From Leptasterias polaris (Eukaryota > Echinodermata > Asteroidea > Forcipulatida > Asteriidae), in the NCBI GenBank assembly GCA_037783415.1, contig JAZGTN010000058.1:3012001-3076000 (forward strand): a DNA stretch of 64,000 bases, read 5' to 3'. The notes below the pieces were generated by a model that worked only from the letters and a program-made list of their open reading frames with translations, had not been told where the DNA came from and searched no databases. Numbering within the stretch: position 1 is the first letter of the stretch; the number at the start of each line of letters is the position of its first letter. A program made the translations under genes and the position numbers. Positions 10,476 through 22,335 of this stretch are shown piece after piece.

Positions 10476-11447
10476 GAAGAGAAGAGGAAACTCCACAATG
10501 CACAAAATTGTATAGTGTTTTTCAGTGTGTAAATACAAATTTAAGAAGTAAAACAATGAGGAAAGAAAACTGGAAATCAGCTGATCCGAGGAATAAACCT
10601 TTTGACAAACCACTGTGAAATGAAACTCATGGAGAAAAATATCCATATTAACACAAAGTTTAATAAACATATAACTCTGGGTGGTTTTACCACAATGTAA
10701 CAATTTATAACAAATACATAAACAAGTAACACTGAACTTAGCAATTTGGAAGTTAAACTTTTATAAACTAGGATATTAAGGTAAAAGTTCGCCTTTTACT
10801 TAGAGATTGCCAACCATGAGTTAAAACAGTGTTTGTGGGGGGAGGGGGGCGGCTGGATTGTATCTAGTATGTTAAAAAAAAAACAAAAAAAAAACCACAC
10901 TTATTGGAAGTGTTGCCCCCATACAGCATCACAATAATCAAAATAACAGATGTTGACCCTCCGGAAAACTCCCACATGTTTCTTTACTTTTACATGAATA
11001 ATTTTTTTGAATACCTCTTGATCAATTTGGATCATAAAAAGCAAGTTAAAATGTTTGTAACATGGTTACATTTCTTAATTTTAAGCTGATAACCTGCTCT
11101 CAGGCTTTTGAATAATAGAAACCCCTAGAAACTGATATCATGCTTGACATGATAAATTTACATGTACATTGAAGTTGACCTAAAACTTGCGCTGTGCTCA
11201 CTGAGAGTAGAAACAGATTTAGCATGTCTTTTCCAATTGTTGTACAAAACACATTCAATTTGGCAAAAAAGAAAGGCATTCTTTTCCATTACAACATATT
11301 TATCATGTTGAAAGTATGTTTAATTTCGAACATATGAAAAACTCAACTGTTAACATATTAATCTAGACGATAAATTGTACATAATAAAGCTGATATCTGG
11401 AAAGTCTCAGTACACTGTTACTGTATTTAAACTACTATTCTTTCCAA
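10476..11447. other. 3' flank of the C2H2/DDE ORF
   Basis: AT-rich sequence with no gene recognised. It lies between the left array and the stop of the minus-strand ORF and probably holds that transcript's 3' untranslated region. Several AATAAA/TTTATT words are present, but no specific poly-A site can be chosen. Confidence 0.4.
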
Positions 11448-13928
11448 TCACTTAAAAAGCACATTTCTTGGAGAAACATACTGTGTTTCATCATTAGCAG
11501 TAATGCTTGACAGCACATCAAATGGGTGATAGTCAACAAGCTCCTTCTGAGTGGTGACAGCAAACCTAATTGGGGCTTCTTGTTTTACAGCATATGCATG
11601 ATAGCCACTACTAAAATAGAGTGTCTCAAAAACTTTTACAACTAAATACACTCTACCTTGATAAACCAAAATGTGTTGTATTTTCCCCAAAACTGGCATG
11701 ATTTCATCCATATCATAAGACAACATTTGCATGGGGTGATACATGGTTCCACAAACTTTTACCCACTTCACATCATAAAGTTCAGTCATGAGATCTGCAC
11801 CTGGAATTCGTTCAGTAACAAGCTGTACACAACGGTTCTCTAAATTTGCAACACAAACTGAGGACCCTGGTCCAACTTCCAACATTTCAAGCGGCTTGTC
11901 GGTATTCATGTGATACATTTGAGTGATTTGGTGTCGCTTAGCAACAGTTTTGCTTATGTTCTTGAAATTACGCACAGTGTCTGCAATCCTGCAAAAATAG
12001 CTGTGTTTAGCTTCATACCGCATACACCAAACATGTATCAGTGGTCCAACCTGCTGTAAACATGTGGGATAATGAATCATAAAATGGTGCTTAGGAAGCA
12101 ACCTCTGGTTTGGAAACATTTTAACAAAGTACCGATGATGATCCTCGATTAAAACTCGCAGTTGCGCAATCAAACCTGAAGTAATTTGTGGGGAAAATAT
12201 TATGTCCATGCAATCTAAAAGTTTCAGCAACAGCTCAAAGTACGATTTGTCCTCCTCATCTTCCAAATATCCCAAAATAAATGGAAGATGCCTTATTAAG
12301 CACCAAGACTGCATTGCCTTTTGTCCCACATTATTGACTGTGCGCAGCTTAACTTCTGAGGGCTTATTTTTCATTTCAACCAAACCATAGTTGTGACTAG
12401 ACAGTCTTTGATTCAGTATCTCCAGAGATAGCAACTGGGGAGTTCGTTCCTCGATAAAATACTTCAAAACCAACTTAATCTCATATTGGACAACACCTTC
12501 TAACAGATCGTGCATGATATCCATGGAAAAATTTGACAACACATGAAAGTACATGCAGTCATTCAAAACTGACTTTCTCTTCAAGCCACAAACATGTAAT
12601 GATTGTGCATCATTATTTTCTTCAATGTGTTGGTTATATGACTCAACAGTTCGCATTTGATCATCAAGCTCTTTGAAACACTTCTGTGCCGCTTCTTTTC
12701 CAACTAAGCACAAACGACAATAATGGCTAGCAGAAAAACTTTCCACAAATCCAAACATTGAGTTAGCACCAAGGTTATCCGCGCTGAACTGAGTAAGGGT
12801 TCCCTTTTTCCTGCTTCCATCTGGTAGCTGTAACCCTTGTGAGGCTAGGCAGTTAAGATCAGTCACTATGTGTTTCAGTATTGCATCATATCCATATTTC
12901 TTGATATCCTCTGTATGGCAAAGTGCAGCCAGTTGAATGTTCTGCAGGCAGGAATTGAACCTTGGAGGCAGATTTTTCAAAACAAAGTAAAAACCCCCTA
13001 GTTTATGAATTTTGGTTTTTGATCCAAGAGGGTTTACAGTTTCAAAGTCATCATAAAAAAAATGCAGCTGTAGAGCATTACAGTCTTCATGAAACAGTGG
13101 GTTGTTCCTGAACTGCCTGGCATCACAAAAGTCCCTCATAACACCATCTTTACTAATATGGTCATGGGTTACAAAATGAAAAACATCACCATGTCTTAGC
13201 AACAGCTTCAGAGTGTCAAAAATAGGTATGTAGATAAATGTATCATCAACTGGAACTTGTTCATACTGTCTGCTAGCTTTATTCAGACGACTGTCGAAAC
13301 GAACTCCTAATTTAATTTCACGTGGTTCAATCATGCCATTGCTCTTAAAATACTGCATTCTTTTATACTCGGAGTTGAGAGAATCAAAGGGACCTTCTAA
13401 AGTTTCTAAATGTGACTGAACTTCTTTATACACAGAAGGATCTACATTATGCTCCATACAAGCTGCTGACACAGCAGCTGATGCACTATTTACTATGTTA
13501 CCTATCAAGACATTAGCAGCATCTATGATGTCATTGACACAACACTGAGTAACAGTGGAATTGGCTGATATTTTACAAACAAACGCAGCAGCCTGTTTCT
13601 TCAAATCATCTGGATTTAACTTTGATGTGTCTTCCTGGGCAATTGGAAAATCTTCATTGTCATTGTCATCTGCGTTCATTTCTAAATCATCAGCATTGTT
13701 CATTTGTGCTTCACGACCATCTTCGGGAAGATGCTCCCCTGTGCATGTACAGTGCTGTTTACATAAATGCCGCTTGTAACCACTGAATGAAGTAAAGGTT
13801 CGAGGGCAGTCATCCTGTCCACATATTAGTTGTAGTTTACAGCCATCATATAGCCCATGAGAAAGGCGCAGGTGTTTGCACAGACTAAAGGCGTCACAGA
13901 AGTGACCTTTACACTTAAAGCAAATCAT
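11448..13928 (-). CDS. C2H2 zinc-finger plus DDE-type transposase-like protein (826 aa)
   Basis: This is a single uninterrupted exon. Residues 1-60 carry two zinc-finger-like motifs (CFKCKGHFCDAF-H-H, then C-DDCPRTFTSFSGYKRHLCKQH). An acidic linker (about 70-110) and a helical region follow. From about 270 the protein resembles DDE transposases of CMC/CACTA type: FYDDFETVNPLGS, FSADNLGANSMFGFVESFSA with CRLC, DIMHDLLEGVVQYEI, and LPKHHFMIHYP with WCMRYEAKHSYF. Candidate catalytic acids are the Asp residues of DDFE and SADN and the Glu of LLEG or RYEAKH; which set is used cannot be settled by eye. The frame is intact, so the protein may be functional. Its ATG follows the stop of the upstream gene by 2 nt. 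The superfamily assignment is an inference. Confidence 0.75.
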   Translation of the reverse strand: MICFKCKGHFCDAFSLCKHLRLSHGLYDGCKLQLICGQDDCPRTFTSFSGYKRHLCKQHCTCTGEHLPEDGREAQMNNADDLEMNADDNDNEDFPIAQEDTSKLNPDDLKKQAAAFVCKISANSTVTQCCVNDIIDAANVLIGNIVNSASAAVSAACMEHNVDPSVYKEVQSHLETLEGPFDSLNSEYKRMQYFKSNGMIEPREIKLGVRFDSRLNKASRQYEQVPVDDTFIYIPIFDTLKLLLRHGDVFHFVTHDHISKDGVMRDFCDARQFRNNPLFHEDCNALQLHFFYDDFETVNPLGSKTKIHKLGGFYFVLKNLPPRFNSCLQNIQLAALCHTEDIKKYGYDAILKHIVTDLNCLASQGLQLPDGSRKKGTLTQFSADNLGANSMFGFVESFSASHYCRLCLVGKEAAQKCFKELDDQMRTVESYNQHIEENNDAQSLHVCGLKRKSVLNDCMYFHVLSNFSMDIMHDLLEGVVQYEIKLVLKYFIEERTPQLLSLEILNQRLSSHNYGLVEMKNKPSEVKLRTVNNVGQKAMQSWCLIRHLPFILGYLEDEEDKSYFELLLKLLDCMDIIFSPQITSGLIAQLRVLIEDHHRYFVKMFPNQRLLPKHHFMIHYPTCLQQVGPLIHVWCMRYEAKHSYFCRIADTVRNFKNISKTVAKRHQITQMYHMNTDKPLEMLEVGPGSSVCVANLENRCVQLVTERIPGADLMTELYDVKWVKVCGTMYHPMQMLSYDMDEIMPVLGKIQHILVYQGRVYLVVKVFETLYFSSGYHAYAVKQEAPIRFAVTTQKELVDYHPFDVLSSITANDETQYVSPRNVLFK

Positions 13929-13930
13929 GC

Positions 13931-16900
13931 TTACGTCGCTTGCAGTTTCGACCTTACCTCACGAACTCGAGGTGATTCGCGGGTAGTATCAACATCGATG
14001 TTAAACCAGGTAGTCTGGATGAAAGTCCAGAAGTTTTGCAGGTGTGCGCTGTATTCCAGGCCGAAGATATAGTGAGCCTTGAACAGAGCATCAAGCGCAC
14101 CCACAGGATCGTGGGCACCACTTGGCAGTGCTTGGTGATCAATGACCACATAGTATGCCGTAACATCACACCTTGTTGTACCAACAGCAAGGAGGTAAGG
14201 CTGACTCTTGCGATTTCTTCTTGCCTCAAGGAATTCCTCCATGCTAGATCCATGCTGAAATGAATGCATAGCATATAAATTACAACTATGGATTTCACTT
14301 AAAAATGAAGAATACTGTGAACCATCAACATTTTCCCCTATGTACACTATAGGCTACAATGGTGAAAATCTTTTGCAATAATCTGCAACAGCAAACAGGT
14401 AAAGAAGTTAAAAAAACAAATGTTGTCATGGTGGGTTACAAAAGTTAATAATCCAGATGGACATGTTTTTGTAGATGGTTACAACCATTTGATGATTTAG
14501 CTACAGTGTTAAAAAATTACAAGGCATGTCAGGGGCATATTGATCCCTCCTTGGTCTTGATAATAGTGTTAAAGGGAGTTTATACTTTTGGTAAACATCA
14601 AAGACCAGTATTCTCACTTGGTGTATCCCAACATAAACATGAAACAACAAACCTGTGAAAGCTTAAGCTCAATCGGTCATTGCAATCACCAGAAAAAAGT
14701 GGGGAAAAACCTTAAGTGTTTTCACTGTTTTCAAACATCGAGTTTTCGACTCATGAGATCAAAACTAATTGTTTTACTCATTTCTCAAAAACTACAGCAC
14801 CTCAGCCAGTAATATTTCAAGGGAAGCTTTCTATTATCATTATCTTTAAACCATGTAAGTTTAATGTAAATCTGTGAGCTTTTTTGTTTTGTGTTTTACC
14901 AGAAGTATAGAGACCCTTCAAAATAATAGATCAGTCAAGTAACACGTCATTTGTGCTTGCAGCTTTTTGGTGCACAAGGCAGAATGTACTCTCAGTGAAA
15001 AAACATATAATATTTTACCTTCTGAAACTGTATGAGGAGATCAATAGCTGAGACCAAGGAAATCTTTGGTGCTCCTGACCTTCCCTGGTTTACTGGAGGG
15101 AGAATACAAAGCAGCAGAAGGATGACTGCCATCTCCGAACACCAACCTGAAGAAAGACCAACAAATAAGGGGTTTTACATGTACATCACAATGTTACATG
15201 TATCTCAACTAATTTATACTTAGCCAAAAGCAGAGTAAAGTAAAGTCTGTCGCGAGCCAATGATCATCAGGCCGGTGTTTATATCTGGTTTTCTTGGCAT
15301 TAAACGAGTGAGAATATTTCTATTCCCTCTGGACAGGATGACAGTCCATTGCAGATTACTCCCCAGCTCTCACTGGTACCTACTTGTACCCCTGAGTGGA
15401 GAGAAGCAATTATGATAAAGTTTCTTGCTCAAGGACACAAGTGTCACGACTGAACTGGACAGGGTTTGAACACACATACAGAACTCGAGTCCACCACACC
15501 AAGACCGCTCAGCCACGACACCACAAACTAAAAACAGAGTAATCATGGTTTAATCTGTTGCATCAGTTGACCTGTCCCTTTTGGAATTATTATTCTTATT
15601 TTGCTGTACATGTATATCACTTGGAACATGAGTGCATTACCAAACTGAATTTTACCTTAAAGGGGCTATTTAAGTGTCTGAAATTTAATCCACAAGTCCA
15701 TTCATAAAATGAATGGAATTTAAGCGTTTTGTGCAATTTCAGACATTTTCCAGTTTAATGTATGTAAATGGAATACTCGTAGTTTCCCTCTATGTATCAC
15801 AATCGACTTCATACAATAGGCACTTCTCTGACAAAGCATCTACTAAGCGTACCTCGCATTTCTGATTCTTCACTTGGACCATTTTCAACTGTGGAGATGA
15901 GCTGGTTGACTGTTATGTTCCCACGGATTGACCTAGCTGTGCTGACAATTCTGTCCTTGGTCCAGATCTCGATGAAGTTAGTATGTTTGTCGGGAAACAT
16001 AAGCTGGAAATCTTGGTCAATCTGGCGATGCATTCAAAGTTTTGAAAACATACATGTCAACGATTTTGCCTCATTGTGGCAAAAGAAAACATTGTGACAG
16101 CGGAGGGGAGGGGAGGGGGGGGGTGGGGTGGGGTGCTATAGTCCAAAGATTCCTGGCCCCTATCAAATTATGAACTACATGTAATTTGAGCATCTTTTAA
16201 AACAACCCCTTGTACAGATCAACTTCTCTTTGCTTTAACCCACAAACTGTAAAAAATGTGATCAAAAGCATAAAACATAAAGAGACAAGTAACTCATGTT
16301 TTGCACTGATGAATAAAACTTGGAAAAAATAACATTGCCAAGGTCAATACTCACTAAGCCTGGTGTGCTCCTGAAGCAAGGGAACTCTTTGAAAATTTCA
16401 GCAGCTGTTGATCCTTTGTTCACCATGCTGCGTCGAAGGGTGTTTGTGGCAACCATCTTTTTCAAGAGGGTATCTCTACTCTGGTTGACCCGAGGTGTGT
16501 GTTTCAGCCAGTTGATTTCAGCTTGCATATCCTGTGTAGTATCTTCATCAGCACTCTCTCTCTGGCGTGTTGGTCCTCCCTTCATTTTGCCTTGAGTCTT
16601 TTCTTTTGTCTTGCATGACTCTCGCGGCTCTGTCCTGTTAACGTTTTTTATTCTGGCAGCTATAAAGCCAGTGTTGCTACGTTCATCAAAAAATGCCTCC
16701 TACATGGAAAAAGAGTAACAACAGTAAGGCCCCTTTATTTTTTAACACTATCTCTTGGGAATGTCGCCTGCAAACAGCAGACTGAGAACAAAGTCTATGC
16801 AGAACAATTTGCAAATTAAAAACTAATGTTATTAGACCTGCGGATGCAGCCCTATATAATCTCTTTTGGGAGGAGTGTTAATTGGCTGTGAAATGTTGTT

Positions 16901-19900
16901 GTTCATAATTTGCAATTAAATGACACTCTGACTTTAAAAAGGCAAAATATGGGCAGGGTTTTTTGAATGATTGACAACTCTCCCATGGTGTTTTAACAAG
17001 CATCTGGAGACTATACACCTCAATCATGGTGTCACGATCAATCATTGCCTTGTGTACGCGAGGAGCACTATTGGTAAATACCTCCAAATTGCAAATCAAA
17101 ATGCAATGGGGGCAGTGTGACTTTTTATCGGTCATTTTCAAACAGTCGACTGTGTCCTAGCAATGCGGGGCCAGATTATTCCCCTCTCCAGTTTTGGTTT
17201 GGTTACATGGAAGTTAACTGTAGTAAAGGCCTATTAGGGTAATGCCTAAAATTCATAGGCTTGGTTATAAATTTAAGCTCACAAGACACCATACACACAA
17301 GTTATATGTAATGACTACATCTAGAATCAACACTCACATGTCCACCAGCGGTGTGTGGATCCTTTAAGGCAGGAAATGCATTCACAATGCCCATCGCATA
17401 GTTGTTTTTTATGCGAGTCTTAGGAAGTCTCCTGTGGAAAAAGTTTAAAAACAAAAACAAATTATGTAAACACTTTGTCTAAAAATGCCAGGTCAATTCA
17501 ATTCAATTCAACGTCACATTTATCACAGTTATCAAAACACTAACAATAAGTCCACTGTAACTGTTATTTGCCAACAGTCAAGTTCTCAACGTACACCGAG
17601 ATTGCATGCTGGTGTATTCAGTATTTGTCTAAAACCCATTTCTGCAAAGTGGTCTGCAGTGTGAGCCGAACAAACGCATGCAGTGCAAGATCACTTAAAT
17701 GGCAAGCAAATTAAGTTTCAGGGCAAATTATACAATATTCTCATGGCATGATGGCTTGACAATCAGGGAGACAAACAAATTAACTGGAAAAGTCTAAGTT
17801 TCTGATATAAAAAGCTGAAAAAATAGTATGTTGTTTGTTTGCTTTTTCTCCAGTTCCTTTGCTAATAGACATATGCCTATGGTCAATCAGAAATTATAGC
17901 TCAATCCAGGTGAAACCACCCTAGTAATGGAAATGTTAACATAGCAGTAACCTTCGCAGACAACGTTAGATCGAGGCCCTTGCTGCAAACAACCTTTTAT
18001 GGTTAAAAAAGGTCACTGTGGGCAATAGTGGTTATATTCACATTAACAAGTTTGCATGTGCCAGATTTGTGCATTTTCCTATGCAAAACTGGCAGTCGAA
18101 CTAATTAGCTTCTAGTTAAACTTACCCATGCAAATCCATCATGTGAACCACCACAATGTTTACCAGCAAGCGCCGAGTTCTATCTTGAAGGCAGTTATGA
18201 CGCTCATACTCCTCGAGTATATCATCGCCTCCAGCTTTGCCATGCAGCACTGACAGGATAAGCTGTAGAAAATCATACAGTGTTTAATTCCAACTTCTGG
18301 CAAGTGTTACCAACCTGTTTCGATTGTACAATAAAACAGGCTAACTTATGACAATAAAACCTTGACTCTACACTAGCTTTCTCACAGTGCAATAAAAGGT
18401 AACAATCAACATTACATGTATGGGGATATCTATAAAAATCATTAGAAGTCCTGTGTAGCACATGCAGTCAGCGAAATAAGTGTGTGGGTATGCCTCTTTG
18501 CAATAATCACATTATGCACATCAATGTTTTCAGTGTTTTCTTCATTTCTAGTTATTCCAGCATTTTTGAAGTTCAATGCAAAGTAATTCTTTTAATTTTA
18601 CTGATTTTAAGTTTTCACCAGTAACGCCTATTGTTCTATCAGGTCAAGTCTATAGCCTGGGCCTGTGGTGGACTTTTCATCAAACTTCTTTTCACTGCAA
18701 GTAAATCCTACAATATCATGGATAAATCTCATGTTCAATAATTTGGGCCAGTTTAAGAAAAACACAACTCACTAAGACATCCCCCCAAATGTCCACCCTG
18801 CAAATTTCCAAACAAAGAAACACTACCACATTTCAAATCCAAAGCCAAACTCAAACCCAACACTCGAAAAGGGCACTGAGTTGCATGTTTCACGTACCTC
18901 CTTTGCATTTAGTGCTGTAAGTGGAACTTTTAACTCATGCTGCATTCCCAGAGGATCACGGCAAATCTTTGAGGATGCAGGTGAACTACAACCAGATGAG
19001 CTATCCTCACTGGAGCTGAAGAGCAGCGTACGGTCACTACATGGACTTGAAGTGTTGGGAGCTGTGTTTATGGCAAAGGAAAGACATGGCAATTGTTATA
19101 TGACTTGTTCATGAAATATGCAGGTTTGCTTAACCATAACAATAATTATAATAACTAGACTTTCAGTTTTTGTCATGTGACAAAAACATGGTGTTCGTGG
19201 AGAGTGATTAAATGAAAAGGTAACGACATTATACCTTATCAATTCGATGCCTGTTTCAGCAGTTAAGAATTTAAAAAAAATTAAACATCAAACAACCAAA
19301 AGACAAAGTCAAATAGGGTCACATTTTGTGTAGCGCGTGATTAGTTTATGAAGGCCTTTTAGATGATGTATAGATTGAAAAAAATCCAATGTGTTGTTCA
19401 AAAGTTATGATTTTTTCAAATTTAAAATGTCATATTCCTGTTTGAGTGCATGGAGGGTATTGATCACGTTATGCGTTATCAGACTGCGTGCGAACACGCG
19501 CAATGCAATGAGCGCCAAACGCGCGTTACCTACAAGGGTTTGAACATTTTCTACTCGACCTTTAATATCATCCGTTTAAAAATCCCCATGTGACACGCTC
19601 TCGTCCTTGACAATAGGACTGCCTGAAATGTCAGGGTTGTTTATGAATTACTAGTATTATTAAGGAGCACTAGAAATATTGATATGCCTCGTTTTGTCAA
19701 TAACAAGACAGTACCGTCAAGCATGGAAATTATCAAATTCAACGTGCTATCTGATTTTCAACCATATGATTTAGACGGTATCAATGATAACAGGACTGCA
19801 ATATTCCACATCCAATGAGTTTGACAGTTTACTTATAGAGTGATATGCTAAACCAAAAGGTGTAGGTCCATATTTCATTTTAGCTATTCACAACTCGCCA

Positions 19901-20951
19901 CTGATGGAGCTGCTGCATGTGGTCATTTTGTGTCCAGGCATCTCACTGAAATTTCAGCTATGTGTATAGCGGGAATTAATAGTAATACACATATAAAATC
20001 TATCACATTATTATTACTGTACTGACTACTGGGTACTCACTCCACTCCTCTCCTTCCGTCAACACCATAAGAGGCAAACTTGGCTCTGCCACAAGAATGT
20101 CACCGAGTACGTCCTCATCTATATCAGCACCATCATTTTCATCAACAAAGTAAACATTTGCATCGTCCTGCAGCTCAAACTTCTTTTTCACTGCATTGAA
20201 TATTCAAACAAACCAAACAATTATTGCAACAATATTATTTCCACCGTTTACAGTCATTGTTGACATGCAGCATGCTTGCCATCCATGTGACAAATACAAC
20301 GGCTGTTTGAGTACACACACTCAATTTGGGCTTACAAAGTTGTTACTATCTAAACGGCCGTTGACTTTTCGGAAGAGGCTAAGACTAGAGGTTTTAGATT
20401 TTACGGTGAAAATCTTTCGAAAACTGGTAGAAATCTAATTTTTGGGAAAGTCTATTATAGTTTATGGTAGGTTATGGATTATTTGCAACTAGAAAAGTGA
20501 TATTAGAATTAGTCCCTCGAGCGAGATGGACCAATATGTGAAATTTCGGCTCCTGGCTCTCGACTCGATCGTGGACTACCGAAAAGTATGGCCAAAAAAC
20601 ACGTCGATACACCCTCATCACGTACAACATGGCATTAGTACTACTGCATAGCCCCACTTGGCCACACCATGGAGCAATAAACTAGACACAGTGGGGTCAA
20701 CTACTGCACGATGAGCAAGGCAGGCTAGTTTAGGCCTGTATGTATGTGTATAACGTTAACCTCCTGACCTTGACATGTGAATCAAAGTATCAAACCTTGC
20801 ATAAACCTGACAATAAGTAGGCCTCTCGTAAAAGTTATTATATTTATAAAAATTATATGAACTTACCGATTTCTACAAACCCGGAGGCTTCTGTGTAAGG
20901 GACGATTTTTCTTTTTTTTCGTCCAACACTGCAAACACGGACAATTGGCAT
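13931..20951 (-). CDS. Nine-exon gene, ubiquitin/PB1-like N-terminus and conserved C-terminal domain (531 aa)
   Basis: Exons on the minus strand are 20951-20867, 20190-20041, 19061-18898, 18262-18126, 17431-17338, 16699-16355, 16021-15853, 15146-15019 and 14254-13931. All junctions are GT-AG and phase-consistent, and the frame stays open for 531 residues. Residues 1-78 (MPIVRVCSVGRKKRKIVPYT, then NVYFVDENDGADIDEDVLGD) look like a ubiquitin/PB1-type fold. A Ser-rich acidic linker follows. The middle contains RIKNNYAMGIVNAFPALKDP and IDQDFQLMFPD. The last exon (GSSMEEFLEARRNRKSQPYL, then ALDALFKAHYIFGLEYS-LQNFWTFIQ) looks like a family-wide domain I cannot name. A GTAAGG donor at 13957-13952 would allow exon 9 to be spliced onward instead of ending at the TAA. 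The first exon lies about 80 bp from the right array, so that array may hold the promoter. Likely partner of the C2H2/DDE ORF. Confidence 0.75.
15240..15522 (-). mobile_element. tRNA-derived SINE in intron 7
   Basis: Minus strand: the 5' end reads GGTGTCGTGGCTGAGCGGTC, a class-II tRNA (Leu/Ser) style A box, followed by a B box GTTCAAACCC. A core then contains TGTGTCCTTGAGCAAGAAAC and ATTGCTTCTCTCCACTCAGG, words shared by many deuterostome SINEs. The 3' end is approximate. It lies inside the intron between the exons at 16021-15853 and 15146-15019. Confidence 0.75.
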
Positions 20952-21032
20952 GATTATTAATTGTGAGTTTTGTCACGATTTGGCAAGACGACGATGAAAG
21001 ACGGCCGGACGTGCGTGACATGTGATCGACAT

Positions 21033-22335
21033 CCCATAATTTTCGCGCGTAACTCTTCGGCCAATGAGATTGGTTTCCTCAGTGTCGGCTGATTATGATC
21101 ACGCGCAGTTTATCAACTTGACACCGGGCGGAATCAAAATGCACCGCTCTTTTTCTGGTAATATTACCTTGGTGTTCATCTAGCACCAATTTTAACACCA
21201 AAAACGTCATTCCATAATTTTCAAACCCATAATTTTCGCGCGTAGATCCTCGGCCAATAAGATTGGTTTCCTCAACGTCGTCCGATTATGATCATGTGCA
21301 GTTTATCAACTTTACACCAGGCTGAATCAACACTGCTATTTTCTTCTGTTAACTTATTACATTGGTGTTCATCTAGCACCAATGTTAACACCAACAGAAT
21401 TTAAAAAGGTCATCCCATAGTTTTCATAATTTTCGCGTGTCCTCGGCCAATGAGATTGGTTTCGTCGTCCGATTATGATCATGCGCAGTTTATCAACTTT
21501 ACACCAGGCTGGATCAACACCGCTACTTCTGTACTGTTAATGTATTACAATGGTGTTCATCTAGCAAAAATGTTAACACCAACAGAATTTAAAAAGTTGG
21601 TGTCAATCAACACCGCTATTTCTACTGTTAATTTATTACATTGGTGTTCGTCTAGCACCAATGTTTATTTATTTTATTTATTTATTTATTTATTAACCAA
21701 ATCCAACAGCGATCAAGTCGCCAATAACAGGATGGTATAGAGTGAAGAGAAGACAATGAAGGAAGTTTCAGTTTTAGATGTGGGAGGAAAACCCCAGAGA
21801 ATTATTCCAGGGAAAACCCACGCGATCAGGCAGGGACTGAAAACCCAATCCACATAGTGCCCCAGGTGGGATTCGAACCGGGGTCCCATAGGTGGAAGGC
21901 GAGGCAAGATACCACTACACCAACCTGTTAACACCAACAGAATTAAAAAAGTTGGTGTCAATCAACATACTGTTAATTTATTACATTGGTGTTCGTCTAG
22001 CACCAATGTTAACACCAACATAATTTTAAAAAGTTGGTGTCAATCAACACCGCTATTTCTACTGTTATTTTATTACATTGGTGTTCGTCTAGCACCAATG
22101 TTAACACCAAAAGAATAAAAAAAGTTGGTGACAATCAACATACTGTTAATTTATTACATTGGTGTTCGTCTAGCACCAATGTTAACACCAACATAATTAA
22201 AAAAAGTTGGTGTCAATCAACACCGCTATTTCTACTGTTAATTTATTACATTGGTGTTCGTCTAGCACCAATGTTAACACCAAAAGAATTAAAAAACGTT
22301 GGTGTCAAAAAATTAACACCGCAGTTTTTGCAGTG
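21033..22335. repeat. Right subterminal array, two unit types
   Basis: The distal part (about 21033-21540) has three long units built on CCCATAATTTTCGCGCG, CGGCCAATGAGATTGGTTTC, CCGATTATGATCA and GCGCAGTTTATCAACTT. The rest repeats TGGTGTTCGTCTAGCACCAA, TGTTAACACCAACA and AAAAAGTTGGTGTCAATCAA about five times and ends ACACCGCAGTTTTTGCAGTG. A SINE interrupts it at 21665-21926. The long units contain inverted CCAAT/ATTGG pairs and CGCGCG, which would suit a promoter role for the adjacent gene starting at 20951. Confidence 0.85.
21665..21926 (-). mobile_element. tRNA-derived SINE with (AAAT)n tail
   Basis: Minus strand: an A-box-like GTTGGTGTAGTGGTATCTTG, a B box CCGGTTCGAATCCC, a core with GTGGGTTTTCCCTGGAATAA and GGGGTTTTCCTCCCACATC, and a 3' AATAAATAAATAAA tail. 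TGTT is present on both sides, consistent with a short target duplication. It was inserted into the tandem array and is therefore younger than the array. Confidence 0.9.

Larger units (their letters stand above)
9727..22335 (-). mobile_element. Candidate CACTA/EnSpm-like element, about 12.6 kb, two coding units
   Basis: The left boundary starts CACTGCAAAAACTGCGGTGT and the right boundary is its inverse (ACACCGCAGTTTTTGCAGTG). Inside each end lies a tandem array rich in GGTGTTAAC and TTAACACC words (9727-10475 and 21033-22335). The right array stops only about 80 bp before the start codon of the nine-exon gene at 20951. The left array lies about 1 kb beyond the stop of the C2H2/DDE ORF. CACTG ends, large subterminal repeats and a two-gene content are what CACTA elements show. 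The alternative is two independent CACTGCAAAAA MITEs flanking unrelated genes. Only a shared TA, not a 3-bp duplication, is visible at the ends. Confidence 0.5.

Noticed and set aside
21860..21926. A tRNA gene on the minus strand
   Set aside because: A and B boxes are present, but the sequence continues into a SINE core and an AAAT tail with no proper acceptor stem, so it is a SINE head.
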